Shown: in pieces, positions 23,731-35,531 of the stretch
Layout: each line of letters begins with the position of its first letter
Numbering within the stretch: position 1 is the stretch's first letter
Assembly (NCBI GenBank): GCA_028622995.1
Contig: JAJQJQ010000038.1
Location: 1,612,001-1,676,000 of the forward strand
DNA length: 64,000 nt
Direction: 5' to 3'
From: Panagrolaimus kolymaensis
Taxonomy: Eukaryota > Nematoda > Chromadorea > Rhabditida > Panagrolaimidae
Position numbers and translations under genes: made by a program
The notes under the pieces: generated by a model
What the model saw: the letters and a program-made list of their open reading frames with translations, nothing else
The model's database searches: none
What the model was told of the DNA's origin: nothing

Positions 23731-26700
23731 TTATTGGGCGACGACGGAAATATTATAAAACTTCAATTGTTTTTCCATTTCCTCTTTGAATTTTCGTTCA
23801 AGTTCCTATAAAAAAAGAAATGGGGTAGAAAATGATGTCATCATCAAAAAAAAGGCAAAGAAAAACTTACGGCTTTTTTTATGGGTCTTCTTGCACGTGC
23901 ATCATTCAATAATTGTTGAAATTGTTGTTCACATTCACTCAACATTTGTTGCTCATTTTCACAAAGCATTATTCGTTTTTCATTCTACAAATTATTATTA
24001 ATCATTCATCGATGTTTCAAAAGGAAAAACAAAAGTTTTAAAAAATATTTTGGGGTTTAAGAATTATTTTTAGAAAACTTTTTATCTCATTTTTTGACTG
24101 TCAAAGAATAAAACTTACGTGATTGCCTTCAATATCCTTCAAAATTTGTTCATTTTCATGGATTAATAAATCCATTCGCATTTTACATTTTTGATCATAA
24201 TCATCAATGGTAGCTTTAACCCGTTGTTTTTCTTTTTCAACAAATTCCGCTAACAAATGATCCCATCTTTCTGGCTGTTGCTAAAAAATAATAAAAATAA
24301 GACTCAATTTTTGCAACAACAAAAAAAGTTTTAAAATATTGGTTACAAAAAATAAAAAAGTAAAATAAATAAACTCGTACCGGATAATCAATGCTAAGTG
24401 ATTCTTTAAACATTCGAATTCGAGCTTTACTTTCAGTATGAAGGGATTTGGGACGGTTTTTTCGATTTGTTGACAATTCTCTTGTCAACCGTTCTTCTTC
24501 ATCTTGAATATTTCGACGTAAGCAATCCAATTCTTTTTGATGCCTTGCTTTCATTTGGGATCTTTGAATGGAATAAAGTTCCTGCAAAAATAAAAAATGA
24601 ATAATGATAAAATTTTTGTACAGTCATTATAAAAAATAAAGTTAGAAGAGTCAGAAAAAGATTTTGGGTTACTGATAAAAAATAAAATCAAGGTTAGGGA
24701 GGAGCGATGACTCATTCATGATAATTAATTGATAAAATAAATAAATATAACGTTCGACTAACCTTAAGCTGTTGTAAATTAAGATTATAACGCTCTTTTA
24801 ATTGTTTTTCATCCAATTCCCAAATGGCTGACATCATGCTTTGTTCCAATTGATGCTTATGTTCTAAGAATTGCCTTTCGGTCATAGCTACAGTATCTCG
24901 ATGCTTTGCTCGGATTTGATCGATGACATTTTCATGTTCTCGATCAAGTTGTTCAAGGAATTTCATTTCCTAAAAAAAATTAAACTACTTTTTAAACTTT
25001 TTTATTTTCTTTTGAACTCACTCGATCTCCATGAATTTTATCCATTTGTTCTTTACGGAATCGATATACTTCCTTTCTCTGTTGTTTGGGTAATAAATCA
25101 GTTTCCTGTTTCAATAATTTATTATCTCGAGCAACTTGTTCTTTAAAAGCACGAATATTTCTTTCTTGCTCAGTTTTCAATGTTTTTGCAACCGCTTTAA
25201 TCTCGTCTTCATGAGCTCGCTCAAGTTCTTCCATTTTTTTCTTTTGAGTTTTTGAAATTAATTCTATATCACCCAAATATGTTTTTTCGATGTTCTAAAA
25301 TAAAGAATTTTAAATTTTAACAAAAAAATGTGAAAACATTGCTTACAAATTTTTCTTGAATAAATATTCTTTCTTGCTGATCTTGCAAAGTAGCAGATTT
25401 CTTTTCATGGGCTGCTCTTTGTCTGGCTTCTTCTCGTTGCATTCGAATATATTCTCGCTCTTGTTCTTTTCGAATTTCATATGATTTTTTTGCATCAAAA
25501 TCTTGCAAAGTGGTGGAAACCATTTGAACTCCATCAACTGTAAAGGTTCGAGTTTTTTTAGTTGCTGTTTGTCTGCTTGGGGTTCGTCGAACAAGATTTT
25601 CTTTTTGTTGTTGTTGCTTGGGTTCAGCATTTTCTTTTCCATTTACAGTATTAATATTTATTCGTTTTTGTAGATGATGACCTCGTTGTGACCATATTTT
25701 TGGTGTACCTGGATCTTCTGTTATTTGTTGTGGTTGTGGTGGCGGTGGTGGCGGTTTGGAGGCCGATATTTTGGTTGGTTGATTAGGAGCTTTAGGAGTT
25801 TCATCATAATCCACTGGTGGCTCAGGTGGAGGAGTTTCAGGTTCGCTCAATTGTTTTTGCAATTTAGGAATTTCTTCTGTGAAATAATTCAAAGATTGTG
25901 GAGGCACCTTAATTTTATCGGATTCTGATGAAGGTCTTGGAGGCTTTGGAGCAGTTACGGGAGGAGTAACGCGAGGTTGTTCAGATAAAGGACGTTGATC
26001 AATTTGTTCTTGTCGCCGAAGGACATCCTGTCGCAAAACAAGTTTATTATTTGTTTTTGGTGCGACCGCTTCATGTGAATTTATTATAGTTTTAGAAGTA
26101 AATGAAGCTGCAAGATCAGAAACATGAGTTTGTTGATCACCAAAAAGTGCTGCATCATCCTTCCTTCTTTGTTCCTTTATTCTTTCTGCTTCATCACGGG
26201 CATGATCAGCCAACTTAAAATTTTTGTTTAATTTATACAAAAAATTGAAAGAAAATAAATAAATCATACTTGTTCCTTTTGTGCAAATTCACGTTTTTGT
26301 TTCACTAATCCTTCAGGAATATCATCAACAACAGAATTACGACTATGGCTTCCATTTCTGCTATGGCTTGGGTTTCGTTGAGTTTCTTTATGGCCATTTT
26401 TATCTGCAACTGCTGCTGTTGCTGATTTTGGTTCTTCTTCTACCTATAAAAAATTAAATTAACATAATTTTTGCAACTATAAAAAAGTTAAAAGCTTACA
26501 TCATCATCAAAATTAACTTGTAATCGAACAGGTTGATTTGCTGAATGAGAAGTTCCATTAGATTTAGAAGATCGAGAACTAATCGATGTACCACCACCTC
26601 CTCGTTGCATTCTAGGACTCGGAGTTTTTGAATTTGGTAAAGAATACATTCTCGTCATTTCTCGAATGCTTTGAGTTGGAGTAACGCATTTAATAATGGT

Positions 26701-28551
26701 GCTTCCACTTTCAGTTGAAGCAAGACCTGAATCTTCAAAATTATGGCGGATTTGAGAAAATGAATCCGATGATGAATGATAAGGTTGTTTGGAATCTGCA
26801 AGTCGGGGTCTAGTTGCTTTATCGGATGATTTTTTCTTTGGAGAATTTAATGAACTTCGTGAAGATGCTTGACTACCTGAAAATTATTTTAATTTTAAAG
26901 ACGTTTTTAGAAAAATCAATCAAACCTGAGGGGCTTTGTTGATAATTTTCATCAAGCATAACATTTAAATCATCAAGAATTTCCATTGCTTCTTTACCTG
27001 ACGGACTCAAATGTCCTTGTGGTTGCGGTGATACAGTAACTTTGTCAACAGATTTACTTCGAATAAATTCTGCATTTTCCCTTCCTTTGTTATTGGAATC
27101 AAAATGTTTGAAATCTTTTTTAACTTTTTCTTCTGCTACTGCTGGTGGTGGAGGAGCAGGTGCAACTCGTTTTTTCTTTGATGAAACTAGTGATGGCATT
27201 TCAGCGGCAATGGGAGTTTGTTGTTGTTGTAGTTCATGATCATGAGGAATTTTTTCATATTCTTCTGAAGTATTCAAGCTGCTACTGCCTTCAGGTTTGG
27301 AATATAAACTTGTTCGATCAGAACTATAATGAATAAATAATCATAAAAAACTAATAAAAAAGTGAAATTCTCAAACCTTATACTATCTCCACAACCTCCA
27401 TCAAAGATGGGTTCTTCAGAAAATTCTGCATTCATTTCAAGTAATAAAACTTTAACATGTTTAAGATCAGTGGCTTTTGCAATGAATGGGTGCTATAATA
27501 AAAACAAGATTTAAAAAAAATTAGGTAAAATCAAAAAAGCATACATTAATTAAATCTGAAGCTGAACATCGTTCATTTGGATTTATAACCAAACACCGAT
27601 AAATAAAATCACGCAATGTTGCACCAACAGATTCTGGATGATCAAGAGGTGGTGGAGTTGTACTTCGAAGAATTCTAAGTCGAACGCGTTCAGCAGATAA
27701 ATCATGATATGGAGGTTCTTTTTGCACCATTTCAGCACAAGTAATACCCAGAGACCAAATATCTGTTTTGCAATTATATGGAATATTGGTCATTGTTTCA
27801 CATCGAATAACTTCGGGTGACATCCAATGTGGAGTACCAATAAATGTATTACTTCCTTCTTCAGGGTTAGTCATAATTGTAGATACACCAAAATCAGCTA
27901 AAAAATAAAAGTTGCATATAAAAAGTTATGGTTATCCAAGTCTATATATTTCACAAAAATTTGGATAAAAAGCTAAACTTACCAATTTTTGCAATTCCAT
28001 CAATGGTGAGCAGAATATTTCCAGCTTTTAAATCTCGATGAATAATATATTTTGAATGTAAGAAAATAAGGCCATTAACAACTTGACGAATAATGGGAGC
28101 AATTTGAGAATCGTTTAAAGCTTTATCTAATTCAAGCATAATATTATCCACGGCTCCTCCGGCACAATATTCCAACATAACCGATAAACGATTATTGTGA
28201 TAATAAGCCGCAAGAATTGCAACGATATTTTCATGCTTGCAAGCTAATAAAATTTCAACTTCTATTGCAAGATCTTCAATTTCTTCGCCATCTTGGATTT
28301 CAGTGCACTTAAAAATAAAAATAAAAGATTAAATGTAATTTAATGCAAAGGGGTTAACTAACTTTATATGCAGCTATTTGCTTTGGGTCTATCTTTCTTG
28401 TAACTTTTTTAACTGCGCCAAATGAACCTTCACCAATATCTTCTCCAACATCCCAATATTTTTCAGGGTCTATATCAACTTCAATAAAGCTGGGTAATCT
28501 TGGTTTCTTTTGAACAAAAAATTTTCGAAATCTTCCAACTAATGTTTCCAT
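23731..28551 (-). CDS. SLK: STE20-family kinase, SLK/STK10 (LOK) type
   Basis: A Ser/Thr kinase that phosphorylates ERM proteins and controls cortical actin. Fourteen exons give 1276 aa: 28363-28551, 27983-28307, 27545-27897, 27377-27492, 26926-27323, 26500-26876, 26270-26443, 25347-26213, 25022-25294, 24763-24969, 24381-24581, 24119-24280, 23871-23984 and 23731-23805. The kinase domain at the N-terminus has the glycine loop IGEGSFGAVKK, the lysine in AAYK, EYCAGGAVDNIMLELDKAL, HRDLKAGN, ADFGVS and GTPHWMSPE, all intact. A Ser/Pro-rich linker of several hundred residues follows. The C-terminal half is a long charged coiled coil with the SLK/STK10-specific KKTRTFTVDGV opening. The C. elegans counterpart would be gck-4. 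The C-terminus is coiled coil to the end. Confidence 0.95.
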
Positions 28552-29205
28552 TTTGTCAGTAAAAAAAATAAATTATAAATATGACGCACTCACATTCGCT
28601 GAAACTTTAAGAAATTACAAAAACTGTTAGAAAGGATAGTCGAAACAAAAAAACTTCTTATTTTCACGGAAGGATTAATTTAAAGAAAGACCTTCTAAGC
28701 TAATATAAAAAAAATAAAACTAATCAATTTTTTCTTTAAAGCCATGAATGATGATAGAGAAGAAAAAAAGAAGATGACAGTCGTGATCGAATCGCGCAAA
28801 AAAAAATTATAACCTTCAAATAAAAAATGCAAGCTGGCTGGTTGGGCTGCTGCTGATCGATCTTTTTAAGACCATCAACCACCTCTTTTTGGCCGTTCTC
28901 TTATTTTTTTCACTCACTTCATCGCCGCCGCTGCGCACGCAAATACTAAAGCGACAATCTCTCATCATATTTTTTTTTATTCTTCTTCTCCTGTTGGTCA
29001 ATTTTATATTTATAATCCTCAACGACTATTTTATGCTACACCTGTGCATGAAACAGAAAAAGGAGAGAATATGCAAATTTTGGGGGAACCAACTGATTTT
29101 TTTAGCGCTTTTATTTCGTGACCATAAAAGGAACATAAAAATCCGTGAAATTTTTGTTTAATAAAATCGCGATCAACTTTTAATATTTACTTATTATTTT
29201 TCAGG
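28552..29205. promoter_or_regulatory. Divergent promoter region
   Basis: 654 bases between the SLK-type kinase start (minus) and the coiled-coil gene start (plus). No specific motif is identified apart from the acceptor at its right edge. Confidence 0.4.
29202..29204 (+). promoter_or_regulatory. Candidate trans-splice acceptor
   Basis: TTATTTTTCAG ends one base before the ATG of the coiled-coil gene, with no upstream exon visible. This is a typical spliced-leader position. Confidence 0.5.
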
Positions 29206-30278
29206 ATGAATGCTCAACATTATTTGGATTATGATCAACCAAGAAGAAGGGATTATGATATGCTGATACGAGAAAATTCTAATCTCAAACAAAAAATTCT
29301 TGTTATGGAAGAAGAACAACAAGCTTTTGTTAGCCTATATGCTAGTCTCATCGAAGATTTCAAACAGACTGTGAATGAGAATACAGAATACAAGCATTTG
29401 GTAGAAAGATTAGAAGGGTTAGTTTGTTTTTGTTATTATTAGTTAATAGAGTATATAAAGAAGTGATAATTATGAGTATATTAAAAAATGATTGGTTTTC
29501 AGAGATATCGATGCTCTTCAAGCAACTGTTAATGATTTAACTATGAGAGATGACATGACAAATACTTCCTTCCGCAGCAATCACAAGAAAAAATCTCCAA
29601 AATGTTACTCAAATGTTCATAAAGCTATATCCGATGAATCACACAGCTTCAACAACTCTATCGAAAAGTTAAACAACAATCAAGTTTCTCGTCCTCAAAG
29701 CCATGGAAAGTCTTTCCTCACTTTAGGCTCTATAGAAAGAACAAGTGAACAAGAAAATGTAAGTGACTCATCATTGACGTGTCTGCCATTTCGATGTGTG
29801 TTTTTTCTCTACATTCTATTTTTTTAGCGCTTACGAGAACTTGCTCGTCGATCGCAAGCTCGCCTTCAAGCAATTCAATCAGCATCTGTTCGTCGTGCAA
29901 GAATTACAGTACAAATGAAAGAATTAATTGCATATGAAATAAACAATAGTGAATATTTTGATTCGGCAACTTATGAATCACTAGAAGCTCGTTTGAAAAC
30001 TATTGAAGCCTTTCCTTATGATCAAATTCGGCAAGATACTTTACGGTAAGCAACATGATCTTTGTGTAATAATGATGTATGTAATTGTGATACTTTTTAG
30101 ACGTTTGAAAGAATTTGGGTATTTTGATCATATTAATAAAAAACAAGTGGAAAAGTTCAATCGTGCTGTAAGAGCTGTTTTAACTCAAGCTATGAGTGAA
30201 AGTAATCGACGACGAAGTGTTCAAGTAGCTGGTAATGGAAATCTTCGACTTGATCGTTTCAGAAGAAGAATGGAATAA
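29206..30278 (+). CDS. Orphan coiled-coil protein
   Basis: I do not recognise the family. Four exons (29206-29417, 29503-29758, 29828-30045, 30101-30278) give 287 aa. Residues about 18-75 form a coiled coil (ENSNLKQKILVMEEEQQAF). A polar Ser/Asn/Lys-rich linker follows. The C-terminal 120 residues form an Arg-rich, largely helical region (RLRELARRSQARLQAIQ, then RRLKEFGYFDHINKKQV) ending in a basic tail. There is no signal peptide or membrane segment. It is followed 286 bases later by a phosphatase gene on the same strand at operon-like spacing. A cytoskeletal or adaptor role would fit but is only a guess. Confidence 0.7.
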
Positions 30279-30448
30279 GCACAAATTTTCATGGCTTTAT
30301 GTTCTTTTATTATGTAAGTATACGTACATTTCACTTAACCTTATCTTGCCAAATATATTCTAAATGTTGTTAATATTGTCGCAATTTGTTTTTGTTTATT
30401 TTTTACTTTGCCATTTTGATCTCAGGTATATATAATTTTGTTTGTTGC

Positions 30449-30454
30449 AATAAA
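30449..30454 (+). terminator. Poly(A) signal AATAAA of the coiled-coil gene
   Basis: AATAAA lies about 109 bases before the acceptor at 30563, matching the usual nematode spacing between polyadenylation and trans-splicing inside operons. Confidence 0.5.
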
Positions 30455-30560
30455 TTTTGATACTCATTCTTTTTGTTTACATTTGACTTTTGTTGGTTTT
30501 ATCGCAAATTTTCATATTGCTTTGTGTTGAAACCTTTGTATTTTTTGAAGAAGAATCATT

Positions 30561-30563
30561 CAG
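30561..30563 (+). promoter_or_regulatory. Candidate (SL2-like) trans-splice acceptor
   Basis: CATTCAG ends immediately before the ATG of the histidine phosphatase gene, leaving no 5' untranslated region unless a leader is trans-spliced on. Confidence 0.5.
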
Positions 30564-31357
30564 ATGACTCGAACGCTTTACCTTATTCGTCATGCAGAAC
30601 GCATCGATAATATTGATTCAAGTTGGAAAAAGAAATCTGGAAATCTATTCACATCTGATAATTCTCCATTATCTCCTCGAGGACATAAACAATGTGCTGA
30701 ACTAGCGAAATGGTAAGCTTTAAGCTTATTTCATTCTTTTAAACTTGTGTTATTTATTAGGTTTAAAGATATCGATGTTAACCATATTTTTGCATCACCA
30801 TTCGATCGAACGCTGGATACTGCTACACGAATGATTGGAGAAAGAAAGTTCAAAATCAAACCAGAAGCTGGATTTTTAGAAGCGCTATATCTTTGCTGTT
30901 CGCCGCCAGGTGTACGTCCATATGAAGTTTTAAAAGAAACATATCCACTTATCGATGATACTTATGAACCAATAGTGAATCCATGGAAAGGAGGTTTCAA
31001 AAAAGAAGGCAGTGGTGATGATGCTTGTACTCCACGTGTTCAAAAAACTATCGAATCGATCTTGGATAAATATGATGGTCGGGATTTTTTGATGTTTACT
31101 GTTATCATGAGTTTGGTTTTTTCAGGTGATATCGCTATTGTTTCACATGGTGCACCTATTGGAGCTTTATTAGAAATTTTTACCGGAAAATGGGTGAGAG
31201 GGATTTCATGTTGTGATCTCTTCTTACTTTTATTTTTCAGACTTACGTCGGCCAATGTACTATATCAAAACTTGTGGAAAAGAATGGAAAGTTCAAAGCT
31301 GAATCAATTGCTGATGATACTCATTTAAGTGATAAATCAAATCTACGTCCCTGGTGA
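30564..31357 (+). CDS. Histidine phosphatase superfamily (phosphoglycerate-mutase-like) protein
   Basis: A small phosphatase of the branch related to UBASH3/STS C-terminal domains and several nematode phosphatase genes. Exons 30564-30712, 30761-31077, 31126-31193 and 31241-31357 give 216 aa. The catalytic phosphohistidine motif YLIRHAERID is at the N-terminus, the supporting arginine in FASPFDRTLDTA, and the second histidine in IAIVSHGAPIGALLE. All active-site residues expected for a 2H-phosphatase are present. The second intron (31078-31125, 48 nt) has a weak GTCGGG donor and no stop in frame. If it is retained the protein has 16 extra residues just before the IVSHG strand. The substrate is unknown. 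It is probably co-transcribed with the upstream coiled-coil gene. Confidence 0.85.
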
Positions 31358-31820
31358 TCAGTGTTTTATTTTTTATTATTTTGTGCAATTCTTTTTCTGA
31401 ATCTGTATTTATGATAATTAGTTGTTATTGTTGTTGTATGTATTTGTAATAAATTTGTAAGTAAAACGGCTTTCTCATTTACGAAAACACAGATTGTAAA
31501 AAGTTATACATAAAACTCTTACAAGGAATATGAATTCAATGATTTGCATGCTTCGTTGTTCGCTCAAAGCAATAACGAAACGACAAAAAAAGAGAGAAGA
31601 AAAGGATATTATTGGATGGTGGTTGTTTAGTAAAAAAAGGAGAAAGAAAAGGAAAGAGAATAGACTTTTTTGTTTATTTTTTCTTTTTTGAATCGATTTC
31701 ACTGATTCAAATCATTTAAAATGTTTTAGCCTTAAAACTAAATTAATATTGTTATAATAAAGAATTTTTATATATAAATAAGTACAATAGTAAACGATAT
31801 TCAAATTTTATTTTATTACA
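31358..31820. other. Intergenic spacer
   Basis: 463 bases between the phosphatase and PROPPIN genes (both plus). AATAAA at 31448-31453 fits the phosphatase 3' end. No strong acceptor lies directly before the next ATG. Confidence 0.45.
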
Positions 31821-33031
31821 ATGGTTCCATCACCAAATACAACAACAACGACGACAACACCAAAAGATAGTTTGGAATTATATGGATTAACTTTTAATCA
31901 AGATGGTGGATGTTTTGCTGTTGGAACTAAAAATGGTTATAGAATATTTAATTGTGAACCATTAAAACAAATAATTGATGATAAATTTGAAGGTGGAGTT
32001 CGAATAGTTGAAGTTTTATTCAGATGTAATTATGTAGCTATTGTTGGAACTGGAACAAATCCAGAACTACCAAAAAATAAAGGTTTGTTTATTTTTTTAA
32101 AGAAAAAGTAAAGGAAAGTAAAAAGTTATTTTTTAGTTGTAATATGGGATTCAACTAAAAAGATTAAAGTATCTGAAATTTCAACTAAAACTGATGTAAA
32201 AGGTGTTAAACTTCGCCGGGATAGAATATGTATTATAATGGATCATAGCATTGAGATATATTCATTTTGTGATAAACCACATAGGTAAGCACCAAATTTA
32301 AAGCCCCAGATTTATCTAATTTTTCTCAAATATATTTTTTAGAATACATACAATAGATACATGGACAAACCCGCAAGGTATTTGTGCATTATCTCCTTCG
32401 ATAGATAATTCTCTCTTGGCATATCCATCTCGTTCAAATAATGGACATGTAGGAATATTTAATCTTGCCCATCCCGATGCTATAAGTTTCAATATAGCTG
32501 CACATAACCACAATGTAGCAGAGATTGTTTTCAATTCATCTGGAGCTATGATTGCTACAGCTTCGGAAAAGGGAACATTGATAAGAATTTTTGATACTTT
32601 TAAAGGCGCATTAATTAAGGAATTTCGTCGTGGTTCTCAACCTGCAAGAGTTTTATCGTAAGTGCAAACATTATTTTTTATATTCGTTAAAAAGTGTTTA
32701 TGTTTTTAGTATTACATTTTCGCCTGATTCAAATTTTATTGCTGTTGCAAGTAATCATTCAACCATACACATTTTTTCATTAGCTCCAACTCGAAAGAAA
32801 TCAAATGTGGGTGATTCGGTTGAACGATATTTTAAAGGCGATGTTAGCTTTGTTCGATTAAAAATTACACCAACCATAAATTCCAATATTCGATGTCGAT
32901 GTGCTTTTGGCTCTGATAGTAGTTACGTGATTGCGGTGTGCAGTGATGGAAGTTATCATCGTTTTGCATTTGATCGATATACAGAAAAATGCATTCAACA
33001 AACATATTGCTTTTTTGTTGAACTTAATTAA
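31821..33031 (+). CDS. WDR45: PROPPIN / WIPI beta-propeller autophagy protein, WDR45 type
   Basis: A phosphoinositide-binding seven-bladed propeller acting at autophagosome precursors; the C. elegans counterpart of this class is EPG-6. Exons 31821-32082, 32137-32284, 32343-32657 and 32710-33031 give 348 aa, the usual length. The lipid-binding motif appears as EFRRGSQPA (F-R-R-G instead of L-R-R-G), with the adjacent blade TLIRIFDTFKGALIKEF before it and SITFSPDSNFIAVAS after it. GVRIVEVLFRCNYVAIVGTG is the typical PROPPIN blade 2. The N-terminal dozen residues are a Thr/Pro run. The C-terminus ends shortly after the last blade, as in WDR45 rather than WIPI1/2 proteins with long tails. Confidence 0.92.
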
Positions 33032-33303
33032 ACTCATTTTTTTCTTTTTCTTTTTTTATATACTTAATATTATTGTATGTCGGTGATGTTTGTGAACTTA
33101 ATCTACCTGCTACTTGCCTGAGTTACAAATTATTATTATTTTTGTGATACAAGTTTTTTTTGTTTTGAAAATACGATATTAAAATTTACAAAAAATAAAA
33201 AATAAAGGTACAAAACAACTTTTTTTTACAATTTTTAAGTATTACACCGGATTAAGAAGAAATAAGTTTCAAATATTTCATTGTCTTTAAATTAATTAAT
33301 TAT
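33032..33303. other. Spacer between convergent genes
   Basis: 272 AT-rich bases holding the two 3' untranslated regions. Nothing else is seen. Confidence 0.5.
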
Positions 33304-35018
33304 TTAAACATTGACAGTATCAAGATGATTTTGATTATTATAAGTAAAACCCGAAAAGCATTCATCTTTCTCATACATAGTTGTTCCATTAACTAATGAA
33401 TTTAAATTAGGTTTAATTTTTTTAAATTCTTCTGCAACTAAAGAATCATCAGCTTCATTTTTAATTTTTGGAATAAATGTTGGTTTTATTTCTCGTCGTA
33501 AAAGTTTATCCCAATTTATGGTTGAAAAGAATTCGTGTTCCTTAATTTCTTCAAAATCTCTTTTTGCTCCAAGTCTTCTGTGCCGATCTTTTTGTAAAAG
33601 TTTTTCCAAAATATCTCGACTTGATGAAGGAGCATGGGAGGAAATAGTTAAAGGTTGCTTTAAAATTCTTTCATACATTTCTTTTTGATTTTTACTATAA
33701 AATGGTGGAAGGCCAAATAACATTTCATACAATACCGAACCCAAACACCACCAATCCACTGTTCGATCATATGCTTTCTTTTGAATTACTTCAGGTGCAA
33801 GATATTCTGGGGTTCCACAAAATGTTGCGGTTGTATCTTTGAGTTTTATACCTTCTTTACATAAACCAAAATCAGTTAGGACAACATGGCCCCATCGATC
33901 GAGTAATAAATTTTCTGGTTTTAAATCACTAAAAAACATAGAATGTTTTTTTTGAGTAAAAAACAATCAAAGATTAAAGTTAATTAATTACCGATAAATA
34001 ATATCATTTTCATGTAAATAACCAAGGGCACAAGCAATTTCAGCAGCATAAAAGCGAGCTCGATTTTCAGGGAAACTTTTTTCTTTTTGCAAATGCATAA
34101 ATAACTAAAGAAAATTAAATTACTTTTTCCTTCAAAAAACAGCTGCCAATAATTTTTACCTCTCCACCATTAACATAATCCAAAATAAAAAATAATTTAG
34201 TTCGAGTTTGAAAACTAAAATGCAATGAAACCAAAAATGGATGATTTACATTTGATTTTAAAACATTTTTTTCTGCCATCACATGCTTTTCTTCTTTTCT
34301 CATTTTAATATGCTCTTTTCCAAGAACTTTCATCGCATATATTTTCTTTGAGGATTTTTGTTTTACTCGATATACACATCCAAAGCTTCCTTTACCGATG
34401 ACACCCAAAATGTCGAAATCAGCAGGTTTTAATCTATAAAGAAATTTTCAATCAAAAATTTTAATCTTAACCCTCCACTTTTTTTTCTTCTATGCTTATT
34501 TTTATAAGAAGCTTACGTTTTCCGCTCCGAAGGTCCTAGATCAATTCGATTTTCGCTTTTATCATTGATTAATGACGTAAAGAAATTTTGGACATGTTGA
34601 CTAAAAAATTATTAGAGTTTGTGCTTTTTAGGATTTAATCAAAAAGTAATTACTTTTCTAATTCATTGTTTAGCAAATGATTAACTAAAGCTTCAATCCA
34701 ACTTCTACGTTTTTCGTGTAATTTATTTTCCGCAAGTAAAAATTTTTTTCTAGGCGGCTTATCTATTATACTTGCCGGAACTCGATGTTTAATTCGCTCA
34801 TATAAATTTTCATAGTCAGCAAATGGCTTTTGTATGCATCCGCCTGATGACGAAGTTACTTCATAGATCTGAAAAATGTTTAAAAAATTTAATCTTGCAC
34901 ATTCCAAAAAGTTGGTTAATTTCAAATATAAAATAAATACCGTATCTTTTTTATCGTTTCCAACATTAACCGTACACAAAACAGAAAAGCTTCCATTTGA
35001 AGAATTTCGATCAGGCAT
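33304..35018 (-). CDS. SGK: AGC kinase, serum/glucocorticoid-regulated kinase with PX-like domain (SGK)
   Basis: A Ser/Thr kinase downstream of PI3K, PDK1 and TORC2. Six exons (34941-35018, 34654-34868, 34517-34600, 34160-34433, 33992-34104, 33304-33928) give 462 aa. Residues about 5-98 look like a PX domain ([16 protein letters not shown], then [13 protein letters not shown]), as in SGK3/CISK. The kinase domain follows [19 protein letters not shown], with [29 protein letters not shown], the PDK1 T-loop [15 protein letters not shown] and the hydrophobic motif FSGFTY near the C-terminus. All regulatory phosphosites of the class are therefore present. ATG 35016-35018 is the first Met in the open frame. 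The kinase assignment is firm; the PX call rests on a diverged block. Confidence 0.92.
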
Positions 35019-35531
35019 TTCTGAAAGAAAAAAAATTCAGCTATGATATTTTTTTAATCACTGAACTAGAATGACAAGAAAAATAAAATAAAATAAAAAT
35101 GAAAGTCTGAAAAAAATCTGAAGTTTTCCCTTTTTTTTGAGGTGAAAAAAAAACTGAACAATGGGCTAGTTCCTCCAGCCAACCAACAAACAAATAAGGA
35201 AGAACCAAACTTGAAGCGAAGAAGAATGAGAAGATGATAAGGACAAAAGCTAACATTCAAACATTCATCACTCCATTTTTTTCGATTCGATCTGATTTGA
35301 CTCCAAAAAAGAAGAAAAAAGTTTATTTCCAAAAAATAAAATAAAAAATAAAAACAAAGACGACGACAGATAAAAAAAATAGATATTGCATGCTTTTTTG
35401 TTCAAAGGAAAAAAGGATCATAAAAAAATATACAAAGTAAAAAATATTTCGGCACCAACAAAGTAAAATTTTTGATAACATAAAAATAATTTTTGATAAT
35501 AAAAAAAATAAAATATGTTTTTTGATTTATT
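35019..35531. other. Intergenic spacer
   Basis: 513 A-rich bases between the SGK start and the stop of the next minus-strand gene. Some simple A/G-rich sequence, no gene. Confidence 0.5.

Noticed and set aside
23127..23731. SLK-type kinase and ADAM gene as an operon
   Set aside because: Same strand, but the gap is about 600 bases and no acceptor next to the ADAM start is convincing, so the spacing does not argue for one.
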